Source: Histomonas meleagridis (taxonomy: Eukaryota; Parabasalia; Tritrichomonadida; Dientamoebidae). From it: a stretch of 64,000 nt of DNA. Positions within the stretch are counted from its first letter, which is position 1, and each line of letters starts with the position of its first letter. The notes below the pieces were generated by a model. That model saw only the letters and a program-made list of their open reading frames with translations. It was not told where the DNA came from and searched no databases. Positions 39,041 to 50,344 of the stretch are shown here, one piece after another. A program made the translations under genes and the position numbers. The DNA is taken from positions 1 to 64,000 of the forward strand of contig WSYJ01000113.1 of the NCBI GenBank assembly GCA_020186115.1. The letters are read 5' to 3'.

Positions 39041-39556
39041 TTGCTATTTGTTTGATTTAAATTTGTCGAAGGTGAAATTGATAAAAACAAAAAATTCACA
39101 TACTTTTAAAATAGAACTTATAAAATAAATATTAATTTTAATGGATTATTATGTTTTAATATATATGAATGCACAATTCTCATTTCCAGTTTCTTTGGTA
39201 TTACAAAAGTAACAAGAAACAAAAAACAATATCATTTCATTTAGAGATTTAAAATTGAAAAAAAACATACAACTTATTATAAAAATATTGTAATGTACTA
39301 TTTTTTTTATAAATAGCTTTCAAATAAAATTTTATATGAAAATTATGTATTATCTTTTTCATTCTTTTGAAATATTTAAAAACTAATTTAAGTACTATTA
39401 TTCTTCGGTGACTTGTAAAGGGCTAAAAATTAAAAAACGACAATTTGCTTTGAAGTTACCAAAATTCCAAAATTGGAATTGAACATTTTGCAAAAAAAGT
39501 AACCATGGTGGTTTACAATTTATTAAAAAAACTAAAATTATTTTTGTTGTTTTGCT
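39041..39556. other. Convergent 3' region, HECT / RhoGEF
   Basis: AT-rich sequence between two gene ends. No supported frame, repeat or structure. Confidence 0.5.
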
Positions 39557-42500
39557 TCACAGAGCTCCGATTTCAAGTGAATTTTGTTTTCTTGGTATTG
39601 AAGATGAATTTCTTTTTCTTGGTGCAGGGATGACTGGGTTATCATCATTTCCACCAAATCCTTGATTGCTTGGGAGCGTAAAGCTTGAGTTTCTAGCGAT
39701 GGTTTTAACATTAGCGAATGATGGTAATTGTGTTCCTCTTGCCAACGAAGCAACTGAGTTAGTTCTAGCATTTGGGAAGCGCCCTGGGGAGAATGCAGGT
39801 ATAGCTCCACCTCTTGGCAAAGAAATCCGACCTACATTTCCTTTACCAGGGCCTGAAATTCTTGGAATCGGTTGTTGCAATGTTGTAACTCTACTAAACG
39901 ATTTTGCGGGCTCAATTTTTCCCTTTCCTGTGCTCTCTTTGTTCTTTTTAGTTCTCTTTCTTGACGGCGGTTTTGGCGGTTTTGAGATTTTGCTTTTGGC
40001 CTCTTTCGTAACGTTCTCCTCATCGTCGGAGGACCCCAATGGGGGTGGTATAGATATTGGCAGACTCTGTTTGGGATTTTCAGAAAGCGGCGGTTGTTCA
40101 TCGTCAGATGAGCTTAAAGGTGGAGGGAACATTCCATTCGAATCAGATGATACCAAAGGTATTATCGGCTGAGAGCTCATTGTTCTAATGCCTCTTTTAG
40201 CCATTCTTACGAACTTAATTTCTGATGAATTTTCGGTTGAATATGAATCTTCGATCATATCCAATGGAGGAACGCCTGAAATATCCGACATAAGTTGTTT
40301 CTTACGTTTTTCTTCACCAATGTTTTGCGACAATGTTTCGTCACTTTTCCTTCGAGGAGGTAGCGGCGGTTTTTTCTTGCGTTTTTCTTTGAGGTTTGGC
40401 TCGCTGATGATGCTGCCAGGGTTCAGTGAGTCCAAAGGTGCTGGCATGTCGACTAGTCGTTTGGGTGATGGTACCTTTTTGATCATAAGTTGTAAATTGG
40501 TTTCATTATCATCCAAATTAATTTTCGGATGATTATTGGTGACAATATGTGACCTTCGACGCATTACACGCGAATGCCTCTTTCGATGTTCGCCACTTGA
40601 TTGTTTGCTTCCTTTGATCATTGAAGAGCCAAAGTTTTCGATTGGTTTTACAGCTATTGTATTACGCGATTTTTCTTCAAATTGCTTCAGAAGGTTTGGC
40701 AATTCAACTTTGAATAACATATTCGATGAATTCTCTGATCCAGTTAATATTCCGCCATATATATAAATCGATGAGCGATATGCAGATAATGAGAAGTTAA
40801 GTAAAGCTTGCCTGTCATTACCACCAGACCTTAAGTTGTACGATGTTGTTCTTGTATTGGAAAAGCAGACACAAAATGGTTCAAATATTTCCGTTCCATT
40901 TGTGCCGCCCATACAGAAGAACCACTTATGTATTGCAAATGACTGACACAGGTATCGTCCTTGGATTGGCTCTCCAATAACTTCTGAACGTTTCCATTGA
41001 TGTGTATTGATATCAAATAAAAATAATGTCGATAAACTAACGTTAGCCTTATCTTTTCCTCCGAATATTAGCATATAGTTGGATCTCGTTGTCGCAGTAT
41101 GGAAGTATCTTGGTTTAGGTGAACCAGGCACATCTATTTTTGTCCACTTTTTAGAGATGGTGTCAAATTTCTGTAAATCAGCAAAAACTTTTGTTGAATT
41201 CCTCCCACCGAATAAGTAAAGATCATTTGCATACGACACTAATGTATGACCATATCTACCGCCTTCACTCGGTAATTCAAGTTCTTCCCAATCATTAGTT
41301 GCAGGAGTATATTGCCAAAACTTTTCACTAATTTGTTCATTTGAATTTAATCCACCAAAAATATAAATTTTGTCTTTGTTAGATACGACTGAATGATAGA
41401 TTAAATCTCCAATTGGACATTCCATTTGTTGATGTTTCATTGTGTTTAAGTTAATATCAATAATATTATGTGAATATTCATTGTTGTTTTTACCACCGAA
41501 ATAATATATATGTTTGTTATATATAACACATTGATGATATGAAAGATTTGGAAGTTGTTGATCAAGATTTAATAACGTGTATATCATTATTTTATCATAA
41601 TGTCCATTCGCTTTATAACTTTCGATTTGTGAATCTTCAATCATTTTAGTTAATTCATTTGTTTCTTCTTTATTCGATAGTTCAATCTTAAAATCAAATA
41701 AACGACGTTGTGACTTAGAAAATGTTAATACTGAATCATTAATATTATATCGGAATTCACATAACTTTCGTTCAAATAAAACTTGCTCTTTCCTCATTTT
41801 AGTGGTAGTAAGTAATATTAAGTTATTAAATAAATGTAATGTGCCTTTTTGTGGTATGGGTTCGATGATTTTAACATTATAAGATTTGAGTAATTCACGA
41901 TTTGGCGATATAATAACAAACCCGTGAAGTGAATCTTGGAGTGAAGTAATTTGAGGACTCTGTTCGTTTAGGCGTTTGATGTCTTTTAACGAGTCGTAAT
42001 GCACTTGATACTTCTCAATGACCTCAGTAAGGAGTCTTGAATCTGGATGAGTTGGAGGAGTAACTGTACGAAGTTGTAACAAAAATGTCAAATATTTATT
42101 GTATTGCTCAATTGGTAAATCAAGAAATTCAAGAAGTGTCTTACTGGATGGATTAAGCGTGGAATTATATATCTCTTCAAGTTTCTCATTCCACGCTTTG
42201 TTTTGACTTTTGATTTCAAACATCGATTCAACACTAGTTAAACTTTTGCAAAAGTCTACTGACTCTTTAAAGTTTTCAGAAAAGTCACAAAAGATATCTG
42301 AATATTCTGAGTCAAAAAAGGTGCCTCTTTCTTCAAAAGCAAGTTCAAGAATTGAATGGACTTCAATTAATTTTTTGTAGAATTTAAAAATATAAATGAT
42401 TTCATCAAAAGTTATAAGATGTTCATTCATTAGACATGATGGCCAGTATGAAATGAAGTCTTTGAGAGATTTGATAAATTGCTTTTCAGTTTGATGTAGT

Positions 42501-43081
42501 TCTTTAAGTAGATCTGTCCGACGATTTATAATGGCTAAGTACTCTTTATTTAATGTGCACTTTAAAGTTAGGTTTTTGGTCCGTGCTTGGTTTAATAATT
42601 CATTGGCGGGATAATCATCTGGTGGAACAAAACTTCCAATTTGCAAAGATGAATCAGAGTGTGAAAATGTAAATGAGTGATCAATGAATTCTAACAAATC
42701 CTTGAGTGTTTTATCGGAAAATTGTTGTGGATCTATAGTAACTGGAAATTTTGGAAATTTAAATTTTTGTGTTGACCTGACGTTGACATAAAATGTTATT
42801 TTGTTTTTTTGATTTTCATTCATTACTGTTAAATAATATGCAGGAAGTCTATACCTTCCACAATCATCTGTTCGAATAATCTTAGGATATAGAGAAGACG
42901 GGACTTCATTTGGTCCAAGAGCTCTTTGAATGTAAGGAGTGGTAATTCCAATAATATTTGTTTTTAATTTATTATCTTTAATAATTTGTTCTGATGTTCG
43001 TCCATTCACGCTCGCTGCGTGAAACATTGTTGAGTGGATTCCATCTAATGAAATAACCGCAACTTTTCCCCTTTCTTCCAT
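39557..43081 (-). CDS. RhoGEF with DH, PH and Kelch repeats
   Basis: I start at MEERGKVAVISLDG (ATG at 43081), giving 1174 residues. An N-terminal region of about 180 residues contains a possible Ras-binding/ubiquitin-like part. A DH (RhoGEF) domain follows at about 187-390 (RRTDLLKELHQTEKQFIKSL near the start; LLEFLDLPIEQYNKYLTFLL as the conserved late helix). A PH-like domain comes next at about 410-520 (GTLHLFNNLILLTT, FDFKIELSN). At least six Kelch repeats occupy about 530-830 with the GG-Y-W pattern (IYIFGGLNSN, LYLFGGRNS, MLIFGGKDK). The C-terminal 330 residues are Pro/Ser/Lys-rich with polyproline (KKKPPLPPRRKS), a likely SH3/profilin target. The protein would activate Rho/Rac GTPases and so steer the actin cytoskeleton. 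DH-Kelch fusions are typical of amoeboid and trichomonad protists. Confidence 0.87.
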   Translation of the reverse strand: MEERGKVAVISLDGIHSTMFHAASVNGRTSEQIIKDNKLKTNIIGITTPYIQRALGPNEVPSSLYPKIIRTDDCGRYRLPAYYLTVMNENQKNKITFYVNVRSTQKFKFPKFPVTIDPQQFSDKTLKDLLEFIDHSFTFSHSDSSLQIGSFVPPDDYPANELLNQARTKNLTLKCTLNKEYLAIINRRTDLLKELHQTEKQFIKSLKDFISYWPSCLMNEHLITFDEIIYIFKFYKKLIEVHSILELAFEERGTFFDSEYSDIFCDFSENFKESVDFCKSLTSVESMFEIKSQNKAWNEKLEEIYNSTLNPSSKTLLEFLDLPIEQYNKYLTFLLQLRTVTPPTHPDSRLLTEVIEKYQVHYDSLKDIKRLNEQSPQITSLQDSLHGFVIISPNRELLKSYNVKIIEPIPQKGTLHLFNNLILLTTTKMRKEQVLFERKLCEFRYNINDSVLTFSKSQRRLFDFKIELSNKEETNELTKMIEDSQIESYKANGHYDKIMIYTLLNLDQQLPNLSYHQCVIYNKHIYYFGGKNNNEYSHNIIDINLNTMKHQQMECPIGDLIYHSVVSNKDKIYIFGGLNSNEQISEKFWQYTPATNDWEELELPSEGGRYGHTLVSYANDLYLFGGRNSTKVFADLQKFDTISKKWTKIDVPGSPKPRYFHTATTRSNYMLIFGGKDKANVSLSTLFLFDINTHQWKRSEVIGEPIQGRYLCQSFAIHKWFFCMGGTNGTEIFEPFCVCFSNTRTTSYNLRSGGNDRQALLNFSLSAYRSSIYIYGGILTGSENSSNMLFKVELPNLLKQFEEKSRNTIAVKPIENFGSSMIKGSKQSSGEHRKRHSRVMRRRSHIVTNNHPKINLDDNETNLQLMIKKVPSPKRLVDMPAPLDSLNPGSIISEPNLKEKRKKKPPLPPRRKSDETLSQNIGEEKRKKQLMSDISGVPPLDMIEDSYSTENSSEIKFVRMAKRGIRTMSSQPIIPLVSSDSNGMFPPPLSSSDDEQPPLSENPKQSLPISIPPPLGSSDDEENVTKEAKSKISKPPKPPSRKRTKKNKESTGKGKIEPAKSFSRVTTLQQPIPRISGPGKGNVGRISLPRGGAIPAFSPGRFPNARTNSVASLARGTQLPSFANVKTIARNSSFTLPSNQGFGGNDDNPVIPAPRKRNSSSIPRKQNSLEIGAL

Positions 43082-43521
43082 CTGCTGGATAAAGTAATCA
43101 AAAAGTAGTTTCACAATTCAGTGCACAGTTTTGAATGGAGCTCAAAAATCGCAAACGACGCTAAAAAATTATCATTTAAAGTCATTAAGATAAACATAAA
43201 AATTTGACTATTTGATTTGATAATATAAGATGATGCTGAAAATATGTTATAAATAACAATAAAATTATATAAATAAAAAAATCTTCAAATTTTAAGTGAT
43301 TTCATTATTTATCGTAGAGGTTATGCATTGAAAATTCTGAAAATGCGTTATCGTTATATTTTGTTCGAATAAATAATTGGCGCCAAACAACAAAAATTGT
43401 TCTTTTAATAGATGTATGCATATTTAAAAAGTATATTAAGTTCTTTAAAAAAAAAGTATTCAGATTTGTTTTACAAAATGTATTGTAATTTGAGTTTCCT
43501 TTTTAACAAATTATTATTTAG
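43082..43521. other. Intergenic, RhoGEF promoter side
   Basis: Non-coding sequence between two minus-strand genes. It contains a palindromic TTGGCGCCAA at 43378-43387 (E2F-like core), about 300 bases upstream of the RhoGEF start. No other element was seen. Confidence 0.45.
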
Positions 43522-46380
43522 TTAAAAAGAAATTGGAATTAATGTCTTAGTAATTACTGACTCTTCATAAAAGGAAATCTTTAGGTCATCCGTTGTTTCA
43601 ATTCGATCCATATCTATTATTTCTTCTGTTCCACCGCATCTTTCCCACACTTCCCGCAGTGTTTCGTATCTCTTTTTAAGTTTCAGCGGTATGAATGCGC
43701 CCACACAACCATCAACAGTCACATAAAAAAGTGAATTTTCTGAAGACAAAAAATCCAAAATTGGAGATGAGCAAATGAAAGCTTGCGTCTCATTAAGCAA
43801 TGGAGTGCGGCCAGAAAATTGTCTAATAAACCCATGTGATGCATTGTTAGGAATTTCGAGAAATGTGATTTGTCCATTCGATTCACAAACAGCCGTTAAC
43901 CTATCAATTGGTGTTAAAGCGGACACATTAGTACTAACGTCACTAGTAGAAACATATTCGAACTTTTCGCTTGAGTAATTGTATCTTAATACAGAAACTG
44001 CAGAATCAAATGTGATCCAAAGATTTTGAGAAAAGAAGGCCATACCTGTGATTCTACTGTTTGCCTTGAGAATTGTTTTGCTTAACATGAGCTCGTTGTT
44101 TTTGATTTTAGCAATTCTGAGTAAATCTCCTGAATTTATCAGAAGTCGATTGTTATAGAAGCAAATTTGTTGGACACAGAAATCAAATGAATGAGAAAAT
44201 TGAGGAGTTATTTCTTCATTGACTGCATATGTAGCAATTAATATGTCTTTGAGGTTTTCATTTAGAACGGCAATCACAAAAGTGCCATTTTTCTTTTGGT
44301 GTATATTGAATGATTTACAACGGCCATTGAGTTGGAGCGATTGAATTATTTGTGTGCCATCAAACAAAACAATTGAATTTTCAAGAAGAACAAATTTGTA
44401 ATTATTAAAAGTCAAAACTTGTATTACGTTTTGATCAAAATCATATACAGAACTAAGGCGATGTTCAATTTTCGCCTTCTTGATTTCTTGTATATATAAT
44501 TTATAATTTGATACGTAAACTAATTTTGAATCTAATTCACACATTGACATTACATCTTTAATTCCAGTTGAACATATTTTCTTGTTTGTGTATAAGAAAA
44601 TTTCATTGTTATCAATGAAAGTGAACTCATTTTCATTTATCTGTAACATTTCTGAAATATGATCTCCGAAGTATATATACGAAATTTCGCCAAGTAAACC
44701 TTTTTCTTTCGAAATCATCAGCTTAAAAATTGATCCGTTTTTACATGCGCCAAATAAATGACCAAATTTTTCAAGAGTAATTAACTCAGTTATTGGAGAA
44801 GGGAAAGAATATTCTTCACCAAAGCCATTAAAGTCATAATCAAGAACAAAAAGTTGACCTGAAGATTGAATCTTTTCATCGAATGCAGCAACAATAATAT
44901 ATTTTGGTGTTACTGTTATTGCTGTGATATCAGCTCCATCGAGATCGATTTCAAATGAAGATACATCTTTAAAACTACGTTGAAATAAACTTATCTCATT
45001 ATTAGTTGTTACTATGACTATTGCTGAACTGCACGAAGTTACATATTTGATGTCATTCTTCATTTGCGCTTCTTCTTTGCCATTACAATATATAACGTTT
45101 TTCATTATTTGATAATGTTTTTTTCGAAAATATAACGTTTTGATTGTGCAACCATCTTCGTGAATATTAGGATTACTTTTACCGTAAACAATTTTTGCTT
45201 GTGTTGAATTAGAAAATAGGACTTTACTTGAAATTGAATATAATCGACCTTCTCCCAGTTGTGGATCAATTTCAGCTAATGGTTCATTGTCACGAGCTAA
45301 TTCACATGTAACCTTATAAAGCTTGTTTTTGCTGGAGATAAAAAGGTTTTTATTATCATAAAAAATTGATTTCGGAATTGTATTAAGTTCGATCGAGTAA
45401 AGTTCAGAAAATTCAGAATTTTCGGTTTCTTGGGGGTTAAATTTTACCAAAGTTAGAGGAAGATTTGCACCAGCACAAACAATCGCAGACGAAAAAATTT
45501 TGAAGAATGTTGTAAAAGACGGAGAACTGGAAAGTGTAATTACGTTACAATCAAGAGGATTGATAATAATAAAAAAATTATCGCTGGTAAAAAAACAAAT
45601 AAATAAATCTATTTGCTTCGGTTCAGAAACAATGTCACCTTTGGTTTGGAATATGAGTTTATCATTCGTAAAAATGGAATTAGAAGAATAAAAAATTGGA
45701 GATGAAAATTCATCATTTTTGTACGGAATTAATCCAAGTGCATCATTTGAAACTTCGCATATAAGAGTAATTTCTTCTGTGGACGGATTGAATATATAGA
45801 CATTTTTGTTTTCATCATGTTTAATTAATACGAAAAAAGAATTTTCTTCAGCCCCTGGTGAAATTCCTGTAATAAAGCCGTCATGAACGTCTATCATTCG
45901 TGGAAAGAAATTTTGATTATCTGTTTGAATGAAAAATATTTGTGAATTTTCTGCACTAAAACAAATATATTTGAGATTGAGGCATACAGAAAAATAACAT
46001 AAATTACCCATTGTTTGTGGAAGCATTATATTTTCTCTCTGTTGGAAAGGGTTTTTTAAATCTGATATTATTACATTATAATTTGTCAAATAAAAAATTA
46101 GGTTCTTGCACACTGCGCACCATTTGACTGGAGTTTCAACATGATGCGTTTTTAAAGTTTTATAAAAAATATGATCATTCTCATTTTTGAGTGAAACAAT
46201 TTCAATTCTATCAGTATAACAAAATACCGATTCGAAATTGGATTGAGATTTGCGTAAATAGTCTGTGCAAAATACGAGACATTGGGATGGAATTAGGGTT
46301 TTATGTAGAAATTTCATGCTTTCATTAAAGCTGCCGATCAAAAATTCAGAGCCATACACCAAATAAAAGAGGCGCCCCAT
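43522..46380 (-). CDS. SF3b3/DDB1/CPSF-A-family beta-propeller protein
   Basis: The 952-residue protein begins MGRLFYLVYGSEFLIGSFNE, with an initiator-like TCACTT only a few bases upstream of the ATG. It is made of beta-rich propeller blades throughout and has no other domain. The C-terminal part fits the CPSF_A region shared by SF3b3, DDB1 and CPSF160: ICSSPILDFL, LFYVTVDGCVGAFIPLKLKK resembles the family's YGTVDGxIGxLxPL, and it ends with helices (RYETLREVWERCGG, DLKISFYEE). These proteins scaffold the U2 snRNP, the CUL4 ligase or the cleavage/polyadenylation complex. Which of the three it is cannot be decided by eye; the length is shorter than usual. The frame is intact. Confidence 0.5.
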   Translation of the reverse strand: MGRLFYLVYGSEFLIGSFNESMKFLHKTLIPSQCLVFCTDYLRKSQSNFESVFCYTDRIEIVSLKNENDHIFYKTLKTHHVETPVKWCAVCKNLIFYLTNYNVIISDLKNPFQQRENIMLPQTMGNLCYFSVCLNLKYICFSAENSQIFFIQTDNQNFFPRMIDVHDGFITGISPGAEENSFFVLIKHDENKNVYIFNPSTEEITLICEVSNDALGLIPYKNDEFSSPIFYSSNSIFTNDKLIFQTKGDIVSEPKQIDLFICFFTSDNFFIIINPLDCNVITLSSSPSFTTFFKIFSSAIVCAGANLPLTLVKFNPQETENSEFSELYSIELNTIPKSIFYDNKNLFISSKNKLYKVTCELARDNEPLAEIDPQLGEGRLYSISSKVLFSNSTQAKIVYGKSNPNIHEDGCTIKTLYFRKKHYQIMKNVIYCNGKEEAQMKNDIKYVTSCSSAIVIVTTNNEISLFQRSFKDVSSFEIDLDGADITAITVTPKYIIVAAFDEKIQSSGQLFVLDYDFNGFGEEYSFPSPITELITLEKFGHLFGACKNGSIFKLMISKEKGLLGEISYIYFGDHISEMLQINENEFTFIDNNEIFLYTNKKICSTGIKDVMSMCELDSKLVYVSNYKLYIQEIKKAKIEHRLSSVYDFDQNVIQVLTFNNYKFVLLENSIVLFDGTQIIQSLQLNGRCKSFNIHQKKNGTFVIAVLNENLKDILIATYAVNEEITPQFSHSFDFCVQQICFYNNRLLINSGDLLRIAKIKNNELMLSKTILKANSRITGMAFFSQNLWITFDSAVSVLRYNYSSEKFEYVSTSDVSTNVSALTPIDRLTAVCESNGQITFLEIPNNASHGFIRQFSGRTPLLNETQAFICSSPILDFLSSENSLFYVTVDGCVGAFIPLKLKKRYETLREVWERCGGTEEIIDMDRIETTDDLKISFYEESVITKTLIPISF

Positions 46381-46758
46381 GTGAAGTGAAAAAAATATTC
46401 ATTTATTAGAAATGTGTTTTATATATGATTTTATATTATGTCAAATAAAAACAAATATCAAGGTAATCTTAAATATCAAGTATTATAATAAATTTTTAAA
46501 AAATGATAATTCCATACTCTTATTATAATACTTTTTTTCCGCTGGAAAAATCAACAAAGAAAAAATGTGTACGACACACCGTTCTGATTTAACTTTATTA
46601 AGATGACAAAAACATTCAGTATTAGATCGAACATATTAATCAGCTGCATACATCAAAAAATTCATCGGATTTAATACGATAAAAAATTTGTTAATCGCAA
46701 TCGAACAGAAGAATGAACAATGAAGTTTCAGTCAAAATTCAGGTTTTATATTATTTTT
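46381..46758. other. Intergenic between SF3b3-like and IleRS genes
   Basis: AT-rich non-coding sequence. Besides the TCACTT next to the SF3b3-like start, nothing was recognised. Confidence 0.45.
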
Positions 46759-49700
46759 TTATTGCTTAGTTATTGTAATTTTAATTGGTGCCTCATTGTT
46801 AACAATTTGAATCTTTTCATCAATTGGTTCTCCGATTACTTCTCCAGAAGGATTTCCAATTGTGTACTTGATGCCTAACGCAGACTTCACTGCCTCGTTT
46901 TCAGACTTCAATATTTCCAAAAGTTTTTCATCATCAGTTTCGACGAATATATTAATTTTATCAGTTGGCTGTAGCCCGAGCTTCTTTCGTGACTGTTGAA
47001 TTCTGTTTCTAATTTCTCTTGCGTATGAGATGTCAAGTATTTGATCAGTAACTTGCAAGTCACAAAATGCTGTGATTTCGCCATCAACACCACCTGCGTA
47101 TTTCTTTTCATCAGGTGAAACGAATGCTCTCATGATATTAATTTCTTCAGTAGTGACAGGTGTATCAGGTAACACATCAAATTGTGGAGCAGGTTCTCCA
47201 TTAACTTGTGCTTGGACACTTTTGTTGTAAAGTTCAGCCATTTTATCATATGAAAGTTGTTTCAATGCTTGATTTATATCCTTTAATTTCTTTCCATACT
47301 TACGTCCTAATATTTTACCATCAGCTTGCGCAGTGAATTGAACATATTTACTTTCATTAACATCATAAGATATATTAAGAACGTGAATTTCACTTGTGAT
47401 GTAATTTGTGAGTGGTTCGATCGCAGCTTTAACTTTTTCAGAGCATACGATAATTAACTCCTTTAACGGTCTTCGGATTTGGATTCTCTTCTTATCACGG
47501 ACAGCTCGTGCGATACGGATTGCAGATTGCATAAATCCGACTTGTCTTTCTATGCTGGTATCAATTAAGTCCTGATTTGATTGTGGTAACATTAAGAAGT
47601 GTACTGAGTCAACCTTTTCACTATCTTCAAGACCTGGCTTAAGGTTTTGATAAGAATATTCAGAGAAGAATGGAGTGAATGGCGCCATTAATACTGATAA
47701 GTTGAATAATAATTCATATAAAACTGCAATTCCTGTTTGGTAATCTTTTCCAGACTTAAGTCTTTCACGATTAAGTCTAACATACCAATTGGTCATTTCA
47801 TCAATGAACTTAACAAGTTCTGGGAGAACGCTATAAAGATGATATTGCTTCATTTCTTGATGTACAAACTTGATGATTCTATTTAAGCGAGAAAGAATCC
47901 ATCTATCCAAAATGTTTGTTGATTCTTCGGCTAATTTCTTGTTACGCTTGAAGTTATTTCCATGACGTAAAACTTGTTGGATGAAGAACTTGATTGAATT
48001 AAGCCATGGTAACATTACATCGCGTGTAACTTGGCGAACACCTGCTTCCTTAAAGCGCATTGGATCTGCATGTACTGCTGGTGAGTTAACTAAGTATAAA
48101 CGTAATGAATCAGCACCAATTTCTTCCATAATTTTCATTGGATCTGGATAGTTCTTAAGACGTTTGGACATCTTCTTGCCATCTTCAGCTAAGATTAAAC
48201 CATTGACAATAACGTGCTTGAATGGTGATGTGTATCCTAAAAGAGTGGATAAAACTGTAAGGGTATAGAACCAGCCTCTTGTTTGATCTAAACCTTCGGC
48301 GATAAAGTCTGCTTGGATGAACTTTTTACCTGAGAATGGAATATGATTTTGTGAAAATGGCATTGAACCTGATTCAAACCAACAGTCAAAGACTTCTGGA
48401 ATACGATGTAACATTTTACCTGTCTTTGGTGACTTGATTAAAATGTTATCAATCTTATGCTTGTGGATATCAGTGATTCCTTTGACACCTGAAAGTTCTT
48501 CTAATTCAGCTATTGAACCTACAACTACATATTCACTATATTCATCATCGGTCCATATTGGAATTGGGGTACCCCAATAACGGTTACGTGAGATGGCCCA
48601 ATCTCGGGCACCCTTAAGCCATTCAATGAATCTGCCATCACGAATAGAACGGGGCACCCAATCAGTGTTACGTGTGTTTTCGATTAACTTTTCACGATTG
48701 GCTTCAACACGAACAAACCATGATGGAACTGCACGATAGATAAGTGGGGTATCCGATCTCCAGCAGAATGGATAGCTGTGGACAATTTTACCAGTTTGGA
48801 CAAGATGACCATTTGCTTTAAGATCTGCAATGATTTTGGCGTCAGCATCTTTGACATACATTCCTGCATAATCAGTTACTTCATTAGTGAAACAACCATT
48901 ATCATCAATTGGACAAACGATTTTTTCGCCTTTCTTAATAAGACCTTTCTTCATACAAGCGTTAAAGTCTTCCTCACCAAATCCTGGAGCGATGTGAACA
49001 ATACCTGTACCATCTTCATTAGATACATAATCAGCATCAATGACTTGGAAGCAACCTTTGTCACTCCATTCTTTGAAGTATGGGAAAAGAGGCTCATATT
49101 TAATACCAACAAGTTCTTTTCCTAAGAATTCTTCTTCAATTGTATATGACTTCTTATCCTTAAGATTGAAAATTTCACAAAGTCTGTCTTTCATAAGGAC
49201 ATATTTCTTTTGTGTCTTGTTGTCAACTACGCGGCAATAAGTGAGTTTTGGATTAACTGCAAGTGCAAGATTGGATGGAAGAGTCCATGGTGTTGTTGTC
49301 CAAGCTACGAATCTGTAATCTTTTCCAGGAACAGTGAATGAAACTGAAAGACATGGATCACTAACTTTTTGATAATTCTCACCAGCTTCAAAATTGGAAA
49401 GTGGTGTCTTACAGCCAGTGGAATATGGCATAACTTTTACACCACGGTAAACAAGATCTTTGTCCCAAAGTTGCTTAAATACCCACCATTCAGATTCCAT
49501 GAATGAAGGATCCATTGTCTTATAACAATTTTTGAAATCTATCCAACGTCCTGTACGACCAATGATACGTTCCCACTCTGCTTGGTAACGAAGAACAATT
49601 GATCGACACTTTTCATTATAAACATCAATACCCATTTCTTCTATTTGACGACGATCTGTAATTTTAAGATCACTATCAACTTCGTGTTCTACTGGTAATC

Positions 49701-49965
49701 CGTGGGTATCCCAACCAAATCTTCTTTCAACATTGTGACCAGTTTGATGTGCATAACGTGTAACAACATCTTTAATAGTACCTGCAAGAATGTGACCATA
49801 ATGTGGTAAACCAGTAGCAAAAGGAGGACCATCATAGAATACGAAATCAGGTTTGTCTTTGTTTAACTCGAGAGATCGATGAAAAGCATCAATTTTGTTC
49901 CAATATTCAAGAATTTCTTTTTCGATGTCGCCTAATAGGCTGCGATCATCTACTTGTTTGAACAT
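46759..49965 (-). CDS. IARS1: Isoleucyl-tRNA synthetase, cytosolic
   Basis: The 1068-residue class I synthetase starts MFKQVDDRSLLGDIEKEILE. The HIGH signature is PHYGH (residues 54-58, in PPFATGLPHYGHILAGT). The CP1 editing insertion includes VAWTTTPWTLPSNLALAV and GTGIVHIAPGFGEEDF. The catalytic core continues with ARDWAISRNRYWGTPIPIW and FDCWFESGSMPF. The KMSKS signature appears as KKMSKR near residue 598 (DGKKMSKRLKNYPDP). An anticodon-binding domain and a eukaryote-type C-terminal extension follow. It charges tRNA-Ile with isoleucine and edits valine. The length and motifs match the eukaryotic/archaeal cytosolic type. The stop TAA is followed by A's, giving TAAA. The frame is intact and its codon use is more GC-rich than its neighbours, as expected for a highly expressed gene. 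Confidence 0.98.
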   Translation of the reverse strand: MFKQVDDRSLLGDIEKEILEYWNKIDAFHRSLELNKDKPDFVFYDGPPFATGLPHYGHILAGTIKDVVTRYAHQTGHNVERRFGWDTHGLPVEHEVDSDLKITDRRQIEEMGIDVYNEKCRSIVLRYQAEWERIIGRTGRWIDFKNCYKTMDPSFMESEWWVFKQLWDKDLVYRGVKVMPYSTGCKTPLSNFEAGENYQKVSDPCLSVSFTVPGKDYRFVAWTTTPWTLPSNLALAVNPKLTYCRVVDNKTQKKYVLMKDRLCEIFNLKDKKSYTIEEEFLGKELVGIKYEPLFPYFKEWSDKGCFQVIDADYVSNEDGTGIVHIAPGFGEEDFNACMKKGLIKKGEKIVCPIDDNGCFTNEVTDYAGMYVKDADAKIIADLKANGHLVQTGKIVHSYPFCWRSDTPLIYRAVPSWFVRVEANREKLIENTRNTDWVPRSIRDGRFIEWLKGARDWAISRNRYWGTPIPIWTDDEYSEYVVVGSIAELEELSGVKGITDIHKHKIDNILIKSPKTGKMLHRIPEVFDCWFESGSMPFSQNHIPFSGKKFIQADFIAEGLDQTRGWFYTLTVLSTLLGYTSPFKHVIVNGLILAEDGKKMSKRLKNYPDPMKIMEEIGADSLRLYLVNSPAVHADPMRFKEAGVRQVTRDVMLPWLNSIKFFIQQVLRHGNNFKRNKKLAEESTNILDRWILSRLNRIIKFVHQEMKQYHLYSVLPELVKFIDEMTNWYVRLNRERLKSGKDYQTGIAVLYELLFNLSVLMAPFTPFFSEYSYQNLKPGLEDSEKVDSVHFLMLPQSNQDLIDTSIERQVGFMQSAIRIARAVRDKKRIQIRRPLKELIIVCSEKVKAAIEPLTNYITSEIHVLNISYDVNESKYVQFTAQADGKILGRKYGKKLKDINQALKQLSYDKMAELYNKSVQAQVNGEPAPQFDVLPDTPVTTEEINIMRAFVSPDEKKYAGGVDGEITAFCDLQVTDQILDISYAREIRNRIQQSRKKLGLQPTDKINIFVETDDEKLLEILKSENEAVKSALGIKYTIGNPSGEVIGEPIDEKIQIVNNEAPIKITITKQ

Positions 49966-50344
49966 AAAAAAAATGGTCCGACATAACTGAAAATTGAAAA
50001 CTTAAAATTCATTGGCCACATTGGAAAATTGTATGATAAATGATCATATTCATTCTGAAAAAGTCAAAATGCTGTCACTTCTGAGTCTAAGTAAAGTATT
50101 CAAAAATTTCTCCATTTCATTTTTTTTTTCTATTTTTTAAATTTCAAATTTCATGTTTTATGTATTTATCAACAATACACAGAATTTGATTAATAATTAA
50201 TTTTCAATATGTTTGGTGAATTATTTTTAAATAAACTATATTTAATATGCAATACTATAATTGGTTTTTAATCCACCGAGGGTAATAAAAAACGTTAAAT
50301 TCAGGGGGCCCCATATCGAGTTACCAAAAATATCTGTTGAAAAA
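49966..50344. other. Divergent promoter region, IleRS / BEACH
   Basis: AT-rich non-coding sequence. The plus-strand BEACH frame is open from a TTG at 50261, so part of 50261-50344 may be coding. No clear initiator was seen for either gene. Confidence 0.4.

Noticed and set aside
39666-40766. Plus-strand frames opposite the RhoGEF tail
   Set aside because: They are shadows of the Pro/Ser-rich coding sequence on the minus strand and have no recognisable domains.
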